Of a stretch of 64,000 nt of DNA, positions 40,528 to 49,745 are shown piece by piece; within the stretch, counting starts at the first letter, position 1; every line of letters begins with the position of its first letter. The stretch spans positions 248,001-312,000 of the forward strand of contig CAKSBF010000001.1 in the NCBI GenBank assembly GCA_934438075.1, read 5' to 3'. This stretch comes from an uncultured Clostridia bacterium (GTDB lineage: Bacteria; Bacillota; Clostridia; UBA1381; UBA9506). Position numbers and translations under genes: made by a program. A model generated the notes under the pieces. That model was given only the letters and a program-made list of their open reading frames with translations, had not been told where the DNA came from and ran no database searches.

Positions 40528-42645
40528 TCATCTGATTGTTCCAATATGCTGCGCCGTAAAATATTTTTTCTCCAAATAAGTCAAAACGTTTTCTAAATTT
40601 ACACTTTTATATTTCAGTTTTTTCTTGCTGTGTATCCACTGCACTTCCCATTCTGCCAATTCGTTATAAAAATGATTGGCGCGCCACGTTTCTCTGCCGT
40701 ACACTTGCGGCAGCTCCTCCTCCGGATATTCTTCGTCTTTGTCCAGGCACTCTCTCAGCATTGCAAAGAATTTTTCCCAGCGAATTTTATAATAGTCACT
40801 AATCAAACCTGACCATTCTCTCCATGAATAATCAAAAATTTCCGGTGCATCGTCCGGGCCCCAAATGGTTACCAATGCCGTTGCGTTATAATCATAAAGC
40901 TGCTCTTCCTCTTCGTTTGCCGCAAAGCCGCAAGCATCCTCAATCCATTGCCGGAAACTGAACTCCCGGCGACAGGATAATAAATCGTCAAGATCCTCTA
41001 AGAGCGTTAAAAATTGCTCCGAGTATTGAATAAACAATTCCTTTTCGCGGTTTAAAAAGCATTGACTGACTTTTTCATACAATTCCAATGCATAGTTACT
41101 TAAAATCTGCCGCATAATATCGGTTAAATCATAGGCATAACCGTCAGTGTTTGCTGCAGATTTTCGCAGCAAACGGTAAGCCTTTGCCAGTCTTTTGTTA
41201 CCATAGGTAACGACAAAACCCTTATTAGGCCCGGATTTTTTTACACGAACGGCAGGCCGGGCACAGATAACGGAGCTGCTTTCCACACCATTCGTCCCCG
41301 GTGCATATGCTGTACAAAGCAATATTTTCCATGCCTCTTCGGTAAATCTGTCATATTTCCCATAACGCCTTTCGGCATATTTCCCGAGCCAAGTATCAAT
41401 GTTAATGGGTCCGTCTGCCGTCATCATCTCAAATGCCAGATCATAATAAACGGGATTTTGGTTAATTCCTTCCATAAAAAGGCCGGTACCGCAAACCGCC
41501 AGCTTTTCCTGTTTCAATTTTGCATACTGGTTTTCCGTCAAAAGTTTCAAATCCCCATGAAGTTTTGTTCTGCCGCCGAAATTGTGAAGATTTCCCGTCA
41601 CAAATTCATAGCCCCAAAAATTTTCATTTTTTAGGTATGAAATCCCATTTAAATCTAAAATAAGCAGTTTTTCCTTAGGAACAACACAAGCAATTTCCTT
41701 TCGTATTGACCACGCCTGCATAACCCAGCAATACTTTGGATCAAAATTATGCAAAAGTTCGGAGATACTTTTTCCTACCTTATTTAAATAGTCCGACCCC
41801 TCACATGGCGGCGCTCCCTCATGAAACGGATCGGCAGCATAAAAACCATAACTGCCAAACAATTCTTTTTGCGTTTGCAAAAAGACAGTACCTATTTCTT
41901 GAAAAAGGGGATCCGTTGGGTCCAGCTGCGCTGTCGGCTGCAAACCGCACCATTTTTTTTGCAGCCGGATTTTTGCGTTCGGATATTTTTCCGTAAAAAT
42001 TTTCGGAACAAACCCCGAGAATCCCTGCTGAATCGGCATCATGCCAAATTCCGTCAGACGATCTATAATTTTTTTTCCTAATATCATTCGTTTTTCAATC
42101 CAGCTCTTGGGAAGCGGACCCGCAAAACCCTCAAGATTGGTCATCCACTGCCATGGCAAAAAAGCGGGACCTGCTAAAAAATCTCTTGCCTCACCATCGC
42201 TGAGTCCCAATTTCAAGAGGGTTTCATACCATACGGCTTCAATCCCTACAGTGCAAAGGGGCATATTAATGCCGTTAAGCGCCATAAAATCAATTTCTTT
42301 TTCCCAACGCTGAAAATCCCACCAGGCAGCGCTGTAAGAAAACGTACAATAATTCATATACACACGGTATTTTTGCACTATAACATGGCGATACGGCTCC
42401 GGACGGGGCAATTTCTCGGGAATCTCAAAATGATTTCCGCACCATGATATATTTACTTTCGCTGTATATTTTAAATAATGTCCTAAAGCAGCCGCTATAC
42501 TGACAGGATTATTTCCGCGCAAAATCAAGCGGTCATTTTTCCAATCAATTTCATAAACATCATTAACACCGTCTTTGTCTATGTAAGAATATTCTATTTG
42601 TTCCGCTTGTTTCGGCAAAATACGTCTAATAAAATTATCCAGCAT
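40528..42645 (-). CDS. Alpha-N-acetylglucosaminidase (GH89, NAGLU family)
   Basis: Exo-alpha-N-acetylglucosaminidase of 705 residues, the enzyme class that removes terminal alpha-GlcNAc from heparan sulfate fragments or gastric-type mucin. The family block YSAAWWDFQRWEKEIDFMALNGIN lies near residue 105, the acid/base glutamate is in ADPFHEGAPP (about 270) and the nucleophile in FMEGINQNPVYYDL (about 395), matching the human NAGLU pair. No signal peptide, so it acts on imported oligosaccharides in the cytoplasm. ATG at 42645 with GGAGG. First gene of the GH89/unknown/GH29-like/GH172 set. Confidence 0.95.
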   Translation of the reverse strand: MLDNFIRRILPKQAEQIEYSYIDKDGVNDVYEIDWKNDRLILRGNNPVSIAAALGHYLKYTAKVNISWCGNHFEIPEKLPRPEPYRHVIVQKYRVYMNYCTFSYSAAWWDFQRWEKEIDFMALNGINMPLCTVGIEAVWYETLLKLGLSDGEARDFLAGPAFLPWQWMTNLEGFAGPLPKSWIEKRMILGKKIIDRLTEFGMMPIQQGFSGFVPKIFTEKYPNAKIRLQKKWCGLQPTAQLDPTDPLFQEIGTVFLQTQKELFGSYGFYAADPFHEGAPPCEGSDYLNKVGKSISELLHNFDPKYCWVMQAWSIRKEIACVVPKEKLLILDLNGISYLKNENFWGYEFVTGNLHNFGGRTKLHGDLKLLTENQYAKLKQEKLAVCGTGLFMEGINQNPVYYDLAFEMMTADGPINIDTWLGKYAERRYGKYDRFTEEAWKILLCTAYAPGTNGVESSSVICARPAVRVKKSGPNKGFVVTYGNKRLAKAYRLLRKSAANTDGYAYDLTDIMRQILSNYALELYEKVSQCFLNREKELFIQYSEQFLTLLEDLDDLLSCRREFSFRQWIEDACGFAANEEEEQLYDYNATALVTIWGPDDAPEIFDYSWREWSGLISDYYKIRWEKFFAMLRECLDKDEEYPEEELPQVYGRETWRANHFYNELAEWEVQWIHSKKKLKYKSVNLENVLTYLEKKYFTAQHIGTIR

Positions 42646-43041
42646 TCTTTCCTCCGGCGTTATTTATTTTTGATATAGATTGCTTGTATTATACAACTTT
42701 TCTAATCCGCTTAAAATGGTTTTTACACATATTTTTTTGTAATATATTAACCTTTTGCAACTGCCTCTTTCATTCTGTGCTTAAAAACTAAAAAACATAT
42801 TCCGCGGAAATATCTGTTATGTAAAACTTATTGCACAGGTCTGTCAGGTCACATACCATATGAATATTATCTAAAAGCGCATATTCTGTTTCCATATCCT
42901 AATTTAAGTTTGCAATTATCTGTGTGACAACAATCAGAGTTTGCTTTATGATGATATTTGGCTAACATCACCTTAGGAGCTGCGAACAAATTTTGTATGA
43001 AATCCATTGCTTATTATGTTAGGCAAGCTTTCTGCCCGCAT
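42646..43041 (-). other. Spacer of about 400 bp with a possible 35-codon open frame
   Basis: No clear gene. On the minus strand an ATG at 42895 opens a 35-codon frame to 42788 reading METEYALLDNIH...CDLTDLCNKFY, and the adjacent upstream bases in another frame read cysteine-rich peptide, as if a larger gene had decayed by frameshift. The frame has only a weak ribosome binding site. AT-rich sequence at 42660-42740 could hold the promoter of the GH89 unit. Confidence 0.3.
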
Positions 43042-44019
43042 TTAAACCTCTGCGCTTAACAATCCGTTCTGACGGTAGACTTCTTCTATTACTTCAATGA
43101 CCTTGCGTGCATATTGCGGTGTCACCACTTCGCTCTCTTTTCCTTGTATATATGCTATAAATTCTGTAAGCTGCTGTCCGAGCATGTCCATTTCCCCAAT
43201 GGGCACCTTCACGTAACCGCTCCCAATATCCACAAAGAGTTCCCGTGTATTCACTACCTTAATGGTTGCCTTGTCAAAATAAAAATATTGCTCATAAAAA
43301 TTATGTGAGTAACCGTTTAACATGATACTCGCGCTGATTCCATCGCGCAAGCCTATAAGCATCTGTACCTGACCTTCTATGCTGCCGTTTTCCCTTTTTT
43401 CGCTTACCAGTGCATGAACACTTGCAATGTCTCCGCCTACAATATATAAAAGCTTATCAATGGAATGGGCGCCCAAATTCATCATAATTCCGCCGCCTGC
43501 TGCCTTTTTATCTAAAAACCACCGCGGACGTGTACTTGTAAAATAATCAGTATTTCTGACCTCTGAAATCATACGAAGATCTCCGTAGGAGCTGTCAAGC
43601 ACTCTCTCCCGTAAATATCTGTGCGCCTCAAAATATCTTTGAACATGACCAATCGCAAGTTTTGCCTTGCTTTTTCTCTCTGCTTCTATCATCCTGTCAC
43701 ATTCTGCCAAAGAGTTTGCCATCGGCTTTTCCATCAGGACATGCACATTTTTGTTTAAAAAATATTCCGCCGCCTCGCAGTGTAAGCCATGCGGCAAATT
43801 AACAATAACCGCATCCGGTTTTTCTGTTTCATACATTTCTTTATAGTCGCTATACCAATTCGTATGATTTGCCTGCGCCAGTGTACGTGCTCTTTCCTCG
43901 GCAATATCGGCAATACCGCTCAGACTGCATGCTTTATTTTCCGAAATTGCCTGAATATGTTTCGCTCCAATGCTGCCTGCCCCCACTACAGCAATTTTAA
44001 GCCTATCTTGATTTAACAT
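43042..44019 (-). CDS. Gfo/Idh/MocA family oxidoreductase
   Basis: NAD(P)-dependent sugar or inositol dehydrogenase-family enzyme, 325 residues, cytosolic. Rossmann motif VVGAGSIGAKHIQAI (about 11-25), the family lysine in LMEKPMA (about 94-100) and the C-terminal domain with GGGIMMNLGAHSIDKL containing the catalytic-region aspartate/histidine. Some members act as glycosidases by an oxidation-elimination route, which would fit this locus, but the substrate cannot be told. ATG at 44019 is chosen because GGAG lies 6 bases upstream; a longer reading lacks that. Follows a terminator at 44213-44251, so it probably has its own promoter. Confidence 0.88.
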   Translation of the reverse strand: MLNQDRLKIAVVGAGSIGAKHIQAISENKACSLSGIADIAEERARTLAQANHTNWYSDYKEMYETEKPDAVIVNLPHGLHCEAAEYFLNKNVHVLMEKPMANSLAECDRMIEAERKSKAKLAIGHVQRYFEAHRYLRERVLDSSYGDLRMISEVRNTDYFTSTRPRWFLDKKAAGGGIMMNLGAHSIDKLLYIVGGDIASVHALVSEKRENGSIEGQVQMLIGLRDGISASIMLNGYSHNFYEQYFYFDKATIKVVNTRELFVDIGSGYVKVPIGEMDMLGQQLTEFIAYIQGKESEVVTPQYARKVIEVIEEVYRQNGLLSAEV

Positions 44020-44212
44020 AATAATCTCCATTCCGCCGCCATGCATCGGCACAAATAGAAATGAACTTTCTCTTATCTGCATGGTAAGGAATGATAAGAG
44101 ATGTTTTATCTATGTACGTTTCCAAACTCAAAGCCCTTGAAAAATTTGCACGGGCATTTTTATCCGTCGGAGGCTAATATGAAAGAAACTTTCACATGAT
44201 TTCCTCCAATTG

Positions 44213-44251
44213 CAAAAACGGAGAAAGAAAACTTTCTATTTTCTTCCCCCG
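44213..44251 (-). terminator. Terminator after the 1067-residue lyase gene
   Basis: On the minus strand an imperfect 13-bp hairpin (CGGGGGAAGAAAA...TTTTCTTTCTCCG) is followed by TTTTT, 7 bp after the stop codon. It separates the secreted-lyase genes from the Gfo/Idh gene. Confidence 0.75.
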
Positions 44252-44257
44252 CTTTCT

Positions 44258-47200
44258 TTAATAGATTATATACGAAGCTTCTTTTGAGAAGACACGCCAT
44301 GCATAAAAAATTTCTGTATAAGTTTTCTCACCTGTCGTATCCTTTGTTTCACGAATACCGGTTTCCTCAGCAAGATGCAGCATGCTTACCCCATTGTTTC
44401 GCTCTACACTGTCAATTCGATAAACGAAACTAACATCGCTCCGCTTTGCTTTCACGGCGGTGCCGCTGATCTTACCGGAATCTGACCCGATTCTTTCCGC
44501 AAAATTTACAATAATATATTTTCCGGCTGCCGAATCAGGAACGTTTCCTTTCACACGCATGATATTCTCAAAATCTCTTCCGCTCTCAATGGATAAAACC
44601 TCGCCGCTTATCACCTCTTCCGCATTTCCATACACACGGTTTCCGTCAATGTCAATACCGGTTCCGCCATATAAATGGTAATATATTTCATCATTGGATT
44701 TGCTGATAAGCGCATAACGCCCGTCAGTGGCATAGACGTTAACGCCGTCAGTGGCTTCAACACTGCCCAAATCATCATCTAAAGCAATGATAGCGATATC
44801 CTCTCTGCCGCCGTCCATGACAATTTTCAGCGCCACGGCATTTTTATTGTCCGCCACCGACAGTTGCTCTATCCTACGGATATTTCTGCTGTATTCATAA
44901 GGCTCCATTACAGTAATAAATTTACTGCTCATCCCTTCCGAATCACTTCTGTGCCTTAGAATTAATGATTTTAATTGTCTTGTCTGGGGCGCTTCGTTCG
45001 GATAAAGACTCTCCAATTTCAGCGATGGTGTATCGCCAATATACAAAGATGTATTTTCATCCGCCGCATCCACGATAAAATGCATTCTAAGGCCTGCATA
45101 AGGTTCTGTCAAACCGGAATTTTCCCAACGCTCCCGTACACGCTCATCAATAACATAAACCGGATTTTCCGCATCTCCATTAACCGGTGCATATGGGTTT
45201 TTGTACTGAAAATCCACATAAAAATCATTTTGTACCTGCTGTTTTTCATAAACATTTGTAAAAACACCGTAACCCGTTCCGACAATCGGTGCCAGCTCCT
45301 TTGCCGGCTCCGTCCACACTTCACCGTTTTCCAGCAACGGGCGCTCTGCCCCCATTTTCGTAACCGCGGCATCTGTCTCAAAGGTTTGTTCTGAAAACCC
45401 GGAGCCATGGAGCACATAATCATGTGTTTTTCCCCCTCCGGACACTTCAAAAATATCAATACCATACGGGTGCTTTTCATCTATGCTGTTTTGCACCACC
45501 GTACGGCGATATAGATCCGGTCTGCCGTCAGCGCCGTTATCATTCACCTGAACAACAGAGGTAAGCTCATTATCATCAAACATGGTGACATTGCCCTTTT
45601 GCGTTGCATTGTAGGAAGTCCGGTCCACCACAACAGTATTATGGCTGAGACTGTAATGCGTCCATGAGCGATAGTTGCTTTTGTTGTAACCAATGTCATC
45701 TAAATCATATCTGCCAAAGGCATTTAAGGTCAAATTCATCATATCAGCATGCGCATGACCCAATTGATCGTTAGAAAAGTGCAGTCTCATCTGCAGCTGA
45801 TCTGCACCCGTTCCGGAACCTAGAACCGCTTCTCCAAAGCCATCCAGCAAAATATTTTTGCTTGTCTCCAATGGTTTCAAACGGTTGCTTGCATCGGTCA
45901 TTGCCAGGCTCCATGTATCATGCATAGACGGACTGGTTCCCATGGGAGTCACTATTTTTTGCGGTGTGATATTCTTTGTAGTTTCAAAAAATATCCGTTC
46001 CCGTTCCAGTTCCTGATAAGCGTCATTGATATGCCGATAGCTCCCGGTTATATTACTGACGTAGCCCGGCGGATCGCTGTAACCCTTCATGCGCTCAAAG
46101 GTGTCCCCAAAGGTTGTAGTAACTGTTGTCAAATATGACGAACCCTCTGCCCAATAGTAATCTCTGGTAAATACCATATATTCAAGCATTTCTTTGCAAA
46201 AACGATAAGCATAATGCACATATTCCGGCCGTTCTAAAACCCGTCCGGTAGACACAAAGCATTTTACGTAATTCACCAAATTGTTTCGCAGCAAAGAACC
46301 GTTTATATCATCAAAGGGATAAAGAAGCACATAGTCTGTCCGGTTTGCCAGCAAATTGTCCTCCATATCTTTGCGTGCCGTGCTCCCCAGCTGTTCATAG
46401 GCGCTGCTGTAATATGTCAAATCATAAGCGTATAACAAGCCGTCGCTGATTTCTGTCATCCAGCGGCCTTCATTTCTCTTTTCCGACAGCGAATACGGCT
46501 TTGTTCCGTACAGGGGTTTACCGTTCGAATCCCAACCCCGTGCGGTCGAACTAACCCACGCGTCACCTTTTAAATTAAGATACTCCGGGTTATACTTTGA
46601 CCATTCGTATAATATCAGCGCGGTTTTCTGCGCATAAAGCTCTTCCCCCGTTAAATGATACAATACAGAAAGATTTCTAAGCTGCGTATACAACCACTGT
46701 TTCTTTTTCTGATCAATTAATGCGTTAAAATAATATCGCGTGCCATCATTGTCCTTATAAGAAAAAATTTGTACCCTATTGCCGCGCAGATTGGTAAAAC
46801 TCTGCTGGTCATTGTTCGGATACGTATCATTCGGAAAAATCTCTCCGGTATTGCTATCCGTTATTACATTGGGCTGAAGCGGATCCCACACGGCACTAAT
46901 TTCATTCCCGGTAGACGGATTCCGTACCGTCGACATTCCGGTTTGTTTTGGAATGGTCTCCTTCAGCTGCTCATCCGTCATCGCCGCTACAACGGCAACC
47001 GCTCTTTTCAGTGCAGGGATCTGGCTTTCGGTTCCCTGTACCGGATAAACGGGATGAGAAAAAACACTGTCCGAGCGGCAAATCTCTTCCGCTGCCTGAC
47101 GCGGCATAAAGCTGGTAAAGCTGTTTACCAACATTGCCTTTAACCTGTAGATGTCATCGCTTTGCTCGCGTGTTTTCATTGTGACCGACAATGTTTGTTG

Positions 47201-47461
47201 TTTTCCATACATATCGTTCACACTCTGAACGTCCAATAATTTTCCCTTTTTATCATAACTGGCCGCAATCAGCGTAATGCCCTTCTTATATCCGGCCGAA
47301 CGCTCATACACAACATCAATAACCTCGCCGGGACGAAATGCATCCATCTCAGCGCTTCCCTTGAAAAAACTAACCTTTCCCGCCTCGTCCGCACTTACAG
47401 TCACAACACCACACAAAAGGACAAACACCAACATGGCGAAAATTGAACATACTTTTTTCAT
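44258..47461 (-). CDS. Secreted heparinase II/III family polysaccharide lyase-like protein
   Basis: Exported protein of 1067 residues with a signal peptide (1-24, cleavage after VSA). An alpha/alpha-toroid region (about 150-520) with GYSDPPGYVSN is followed by the heparinase II/III-like beta-sandwich. Its signature GHAHADMMNLTLNAFGRYDLDDIG (about 568-591) contains the catalytic-region histidines, with SHNTVVVDRTSY after it. Families with this fold (PL12, PL15, PL17, PL21) cleave uronate-containing glycans by beta-elimination. It is a paralogue of the 1294-residue protein encoded at 49746-53630. ATG at 47461 with GGAGG. No anchor domain was seen. Confidence 0.88.
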   Translation of the reverse strand: MKKVCSIFAMLVFVLLCGVVTVSADEAGKVSFFKGSAEMDAFRPGEVIDVVYERSAGYKKGITLIAASYDKKGKLLDVQSVNDMYGKQQTLSVTMKTREQSDDIYRLKAMLVNSFTSFMPRQAAEEICRSDSVFSHPVYPVQGTESQIPALKRAVAVVAAMTDEQLKETIPKQTGMSTVRNPSTGNEISAVWDPLQPNVITDSNTGEIFPNDTYPNNDQQSFTNLRGNRVQIFSYKDNDGTRYYFNALIDQKKKQWLYTQLRNLSVLYHLTGEELYAQKTALILYEWSKYNPEYLNLKGDAWVSSTARGWDSNGKPLYGTKPYSLSEKRNEGRWMTEISDGLLYAYDLTYYSSAYEQLGSTARKDMEDNLLANRTDYVLLYPFDDINGSLLRNNLVNYVKCFVSTGRVLERPEYVHYAYRFCKEMLEYMVFTRDYYWAEGSSYLTTVTTTFGDTFERMKGYSDPPGYVSNITGSYRHINDAYQELERERIFFETTKNITPQKIVTPMGTSPSMHDTWSLAMTDASNRLKPLETSKNILLDGFGEAVLGSGTGADQLQMRLHFSNDQLGHAHADMMNLTLNAFGRYDLDDIGYNKSNYRSWTHYSLSHNTVVVDRTSYNATQKGNVTMFDDNELTSVVQVNDNGADGRPDLYRRTVVQNSIDEKHPYGIDIFEVSGGGKTHDYVLHGSGFSEQTFETDAAVTKMGAERPLLENGEVWTEPAKELAPIVGTGYGVFTNVYEKQQVQNDFYVDFQYKNPYAPVNGDAENPVYVIDERVRERWENSGLTEPYAGLRMHFIVDAADENTSLYIGDTPSLKLESLYPNEAPQTRQLKSLILRHRSDSEGMSSKFITVMEPYEYSRNIRRIEQLSVADNKNAVALKIVMDGGREDIAIIALDDDLGSVEATDGVNVYATDGRYALISKSNDEIYYHLYGGTGIDIDGNRVYGNAEEVISGEVLSIESGRDFENIMRVKGNVPDSAAGKYIIVNFAERIGSDSGKISGTAVKAKRSDVSFVYRIDSVERNNGVSMLHLAEETGIRETKDTTGEKTYTEIFYAWRVFSKEASYIIY

Positions 47462-47477
47462 AATCTACCTCCGACGA

Positions 47478-47509
47478 TTTAGGGATGCGGAAAAAACCGC
47501 ACCCCTAAA
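47478..47509. other. Intercistronic hairpin
   Basis: 13-bp arms TTTAGGGATGCGG and CCGCACCCCTAAA (one mismatch) around six A, lying between the discoidin-protein gene and the lyase gene and just before the lyase ribosome binding site. It lacks a T-run in the direction of transcription, so it is more likely an mRNA processing or stability element than a terminator. Confidence 0.65.
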
Positions 47510-47539
47510 CCGCAGCGACTTTATAGAGCCGTTCAGCAA

Positions 47540-49657
47540 TTAGTCTCCCACACTTGCATTACGACACAGCGGCTGCATCCCCTCTGTAGTATCACTCCAC
47601 AAGAATGCCTGTACTTTTGTATCGCCGCTCTTTAATTCAATGTTTCCCGTATACACTTTCTCATTATCATCAGTCAATACAATCGGTGTTACGATTACAT
47701 CGCTGAGCATATCTCCTTTATAGGTTGCTAAAATCAGCTTTGCCGATGCAGCCAGAGAACTTCCGTTCATTACCTTTGCTTCTGCCGTCACTGCTCCCGG
47801 ATTTATTGCAGTAAGCTCCGTTCCGTTCTGCTTGAGAGAAATCTCGGCGCCAACAGTGATGCCGCGCTTAAATGCAGACACGTTTACCAGTCTGATTGCT
47901 GCCTTCTTCGTCATTGTCTCTGTCTTTTCCGTATTATTGGTAATATCTACTTTAATATAGCGCGCCTCAGTTTCTTTTATTGACGCCATAATATCGGTTT
48001 CATTTGGCAGCGCCGTACCTTTCACGCCGTAGCAGCGCACTTCGCGGAAAGTTTCGCCGTCATCCGAAACGGAGATTGTAAAGCGGTCTGCAAGCAGCTG
48101 TTCCGCTGCATTAGGATTTTGCAGCCGCAGGCTGATCGTATCCAAAGTTTTCTTTGCCAGCAAATCAATGACCACGTAACCGCTGTTGCTTGTTAATCCC
48201 AGATAGGTCGCTTTGTCTCCGTCAATAGCCCGATCCTGAGAGGTCGATGCGTAAAAACCGGAAGAATCTGTTACCATTTTCTTCAATGCATAGTCAACCA
48301 TAATCGGATAAGTGCTGCTGCTCGGAGTCGTAAGTTCTGTTTCGCTGCCGCTTTCTGCCGTGCAGACCAGTTTCATACCGGTAGCTAATGCCGCGTCAGC
48401 CGCAACCGCATTTCCTTCCGCATCCAGAAGTGCCAAAGCAGAACCCGCTGCTTTTGTTACCTTAGACAGCAAATCTGACGCTTTCACATCGTCTGTCAGC
48501 CACAAGGTGGTTTTCGCGTCGTCCCAGAAAAGGATGCTCTTGTCAAAGCTCAGCTCAGAAGAGGTGCTATAAGTTTCTGCAACAGACCTAACCACATAAG
48601 CATAATTAACCAAAGTATCATTGTTTTGCGGTATCGGTTTGATAGAATCCTTCGCTATCAAAACTTCATCATCTGCTAATGGCTGACCAGATCTCATAAA
48701 TTGAAGTGTTCCCGGGTAATCCATTTTTAATATGCTTTTCAATTTACCCACAGTATAAGATTTCGGAACCATATATATTGCACTTGCCGGCACATTGAGA
48801 CCAAAAAAGGCTTTGTTACCCGTCAGCGATTTATCTACAAAATCATCCGACCGTACAATTATGCTGGCAGAGCCCGGTATAAAGGTATATTCCTCCACAT
48901 AAGCGCCGTCAGAATCAGTCACGACTAATTTATCACTTGCTGCAATGTCGCCAACGCGCTCCACGTTACTTTCATCGCCTGCTCCTATAAAGGTGCTGTA
49001 AATGTTGTACTGATAGCCGTCCGCCGGTGTTATTCTGCTCTTTACTGTTGCAACGTCACTTTCTTCAAACGGTATATCAGTTAAAGTACGGTTTACCGCA
49101 TCAACGTAATAAGTGGTCTGAAACGGAACATAACTGAAGCAAACCTCATAAAAAACCGGTCGTGATTTTTCCTTATTAAGAACCAGTTTAATCTGCGAAG
49201 CAGAAATGGTTTCAAAAGCAAAATCTTCCGGAATGTTTGTAAAAGGTGCGTCGGTAGTTACCAGTTTCCATGCAACCGTTGCGTCCTCCTGTCCTTCGCT
49301 GTACGCCGCATCGGTATAGTACAGTGAGAAAGAACCGTCTGTCAGCTCCGCAACGTTGCAACGGATTTTCATGTGGTTTATTTTAGAGTTTTCCGGCACG
49401 CTGTATACAATATACAAGTTATCTATATTGGCACCCGGCTGATAATAAGAACTCCACTTATTATCAATGGTTTTTTTAGGATTTGCTCCATTTGTGCTCA
49501 AATCCAAATCAATGCTTGGATCGTTTGTATAAGCATACGTTAAGCTAATATTTTTCGATACACTCTCCTCTGCGCTGCCGATAACAGGTATCACCGCCGC
49601 CGTCAGCAAAAACGTAAGCAGCAAAGCCATACGTTTTACAAAAAAAGTTCTTTTCAT
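47540..49657 (-). CDS. Secreted discoidin-domain (F5/8 type C) protein with Ig-like modules
   Basis: Exported protein of 705 residues with a signal peptide (1-29). A discoidin-like region near the N-terminus is followed by three or four modules of about 70 residues with the pattern V..L...L......L.VLD.DGN.V.....L..G..L.V, found also in the neighbouring 951-residue protein. A clear F5/8 type C domain (about 470-600: STSQDRAIDGDKATYLG, YVVIDLLAKKTLDTISL, ARYIKVDI) should bind carbohydrate. No catalytic domain is recognised. It is probably a glycan-binding surface or secreted partner of the two lyases between which it lies. Confidence 0.75.
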   Translation of the reverse strand: MKRTFFVKRMALLLTFLLTAAVIPVIGSAEESVSKNISLTYAYTNDPSIDLDLSTNGANPKKTIDNKWSSYYQPGANIDNLYIVYSVPENSKINHMKIRCNVAELTDGSFSLYYTDAAYSEGQEDATVAWKLVTTDAPFTNIPEDFAFETISASQIKLVLNKEKSRPVFYEVCFSYVPFQTTYYVDAVNRTLTDIPFEESDVATVKSRITPADGYQYNIYSTFIGAGDESNVERVGDIAASDKLVVTDSDGAYVEEYTFIPGSASIIVRSDDFVDKSLTGNKAFFGLNVPASAIYMVPKSYTVGKLKSILKMDYPGTLQFMRSGQPLADDEVLIAKDSIKPIPQNNDTLVNYAYVVRSVAETYSTSSELSFDKSILFWDDAKTTLWLTDDVKASDLLSKVTKAAGSALALLDAEGNAVAADAALATGMKLVCTAESGSETELTTPSSSTYPIMVDYALKKMVTDSSGFYASTSQDRAIDGDKATYLGLTSNSGYVVIDLLAKKTLDTISLRLQNPNAAEQLLADRFTISVSDDGETFREVRCYGVKGTALPNETDIMASIKETEARYIKVDITNNTEKTETMTKKAAIRLVNVSAFKRGITVGAEISLKQNGTELTAINPGAVTAEAKVMNGSSLAASAKLILATYKGDMLSDVIVTPIVLTDDNEKVYTGNIELKSGDTKVQAFLWSDTTEGMQPLCRNASVGD

Positions 49658-49686
49658 AAAGTGTTCCTCCTTATGGTTATAATTTT

Positions 49687-49728
49687 TAGTATGATTTAAA
49701 ACCGGGTAGGTGATTTTAAATCATACTA
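49687..49728. other. Intercistronic palindrome with perfect 15-bp arms
   Basis: Arms 49687-49701 and 49714-49728 are exact reverse complements around a 12-base loop. The T-run lies on the plus-strand side only (49729-49733), whereas the flanking genes are read leftward. It may stabilise or process the mRNA or bind a dimeric protein. Confidence 0.6.
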
Positions 49729-49745
49729 TTTTTACAGAATAATAG

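Noticed and set aside
44140..44180. Plus-strand terminator-like hairpin (GCCC...GGGC then ATTTTT)
   Set aside because: There is no plus-strand gene ending nearby, so it is probably fortuitous.
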